6,682 nt of DNA from Spirochaetaceae bacterium (GTDB taxonomy: Bacteria > Spirochaetota > Spirochaetia > Treponematales > Breznakiellaceae). The DNA is taken from assembly GCA_031255315.1 (NCBI GenBank), contig JAIRSS010000235.1, positions 1 through 6,682 on the forward strand, written 5' to 3'. The notes below the pieces were generated by a model, which worked only from the letters and a program-made list of their open reading frames with translations, searched no databases and was not told where the DNA came from. Shown here one piece after another: positions 5,894 to 6,682 of this stretch; position 1 is the first letter of the stretch; every line of letters starts with the position of its first letter. A program made the translations under genes and the position numbers.

Positions 5894-6682
5894 ATGAGAA
5901 TAACTTATCCAAGCGGCATTACGCGGGAGCAGTTTTTGCTGATAGAATAGCGGTTAAAGTCGGCACGAAAGGCGGCGCGTCCGCGAACGTGCGCTTTATA
6001 CGACATTTTCTGCGCTATACTCTACGTTCTCACGGAAGAATGCACGCAGCGCGGCCTGCCGAACGATTTTCCCCATTGGAACATTGTTTATTACTACTAC
6101 CGGATATGGAGCGTGGCTGGCCAAACGGGGAGTCCCCGGTATTTGACGCGGTTTTACAGGAACTTGTGGTGTTACAGCGCGTGATTTGCGGGCGGGAGGC
6201 GAAACCGTCAATGGTTATAGGGGATTCCAAACGCGTGAAAAACGTTGACACGGCCTGTGAAAAGGGCTGTGACGAGGGGAAAAAAATATCGGGAATAAAA
6301 TTACATCTGGCGGTTGATACCGGCGGACTGCCCCAGGCGATGAAGGTGACAACGGCGGACGTGACCGACCGGGACGGAGCGCTTAGTGCGTTGCGGGCAT
6401 ACGCGCCAAACCTGACAAAGGTGGTAAAAGTCCTGTGCGACGGCGGTTACAGCGGGGAAAAGTTCGCCGATGCCGTGAGAAAACTCATGGAAGCGGAAGT
6501 TGAAGTGATTAAGCGTAACGAACAGCATAAATTCGCTGTTTTGCCCAAGCGCTGGATAGTCGAACGTTCATTCGCGTGGCTGGAAAAATACCGCCGCCTC
6601 TGGAAAAACTGTGAACGAAAGCTCCACAACACGTTACAAATGACGGTTCTTGCCTTTATATCGCTGATACTGAGAAGATTTT
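5894..6682 (+). pseudogene. IS5-family transposase, inactivated by a stop codon and a frameshift (runs off window edge)
   Basis: A DDE transposase of the IS5 family (IS427-like wording). The ATG at 5894 follows a purine-rich GAGAGGAG site, and the frame begins MRITYPSGITREQFLLIE. It then meets TAG at 5948-5950 (codon 19) and continues in the same frame through SARKAARPR, ALYDIFCAILYVL, GLPNDFPHWNIVYYYYRIW (to about 6109). From there the reading moves back one base: ERGWPNGESPVFDAVLQELV, then IGDSKRVKNVDTA (first Asp), KISGIKLHLAVDTGGLP, TTADVTDRDGAL, LCDGGYSGEKFAD (second Asp), VIKRNEQHKFAVLPKRWIVERSFAWLEKYRRLWKNCER (Glu) and AFISLILRRF. This second frame is open from 6109 to 6681, and the stop is presumably just outside. 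All three apparent catalytic residues remain. I could not locate the left inverted repeat between 5796 and 5893; the right end is outside the window. Confidence 0.92.

Noticed and set aside
5948..5950. TAG in the IS5 transposase as a reassigned sense codon
   Set aside because: The intact genes in the window need no recoding (the HAD and YheO-like genes themselves end at TAG), and the same transposase has an independent frameshift.

Overview
The window looks like a piece of a bacterial chromosome, moderately to highly GC-rich in its coding parts, holding five intact genes flanked by two decayed insertion-sequence (IS) transposases. The organism cannot be fixed from the sequence alone. The AroC wording, a dispersed palindromic repeat that yields the spurious peptide 'LRAKRSNP', and the mix of ISAs1 and IS5 relics would fit an anaerobic spirochaete such as a gut or termite-gut Treponema. 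That placement is an inference with moderate-to-low confidence.

Layout. Positions 1-450 (minus strand) hold the C-terminal half of an ISAs1-family transposase, broken by at least one frame change and running off the left edge. Positions 451-763 are non-coding and contain one copy of a dispersed imperfect palindrome (517-604), a possible promoter (632-661) and a strong ribosome binding site. Three plus-strand genes follow: a PfkB-family fructokinase (764-1729), chorismate synthase aroC (1729-2835, start overlapping the previous stop as TAATG), and a two-domain XdhC/CoxI-family molybdenum-hydroxylase maturation protein (2899-3927). They are closely packed and probably co-transcribed, although their functions (sugar entry into metabolism, last step of the shikimate pathway, Mo-cofactor enzyme maturation) do not form one pathway.

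Two minus-strand genes converge on them: a YheO-like PAS/helix-turn-helix regulator (4823-5599) followed by a HAD-IIB (Cof-type) phosphatase (3943-4755). The regulator has a near-consensus sigma70-type promoter at 5795-5768. Between promoter and start codon lies a leader of about 160 nt with several nested inverted repeats. It is the most interesting unexplained structure here: a candidate structured RNA or autoregulatory operator.

The right end (5894-6682) is an IS5-family transposase reading rightward off the edge. It keeps its apparent catalytic D, D and E residues but carries an early TAG codon and a one-base frameshift, so it is a fairly recent pseudogene. No CRISPR array, tRNA, rRNA or recognisable defence system is present, and I do not see a clearly new biological system.
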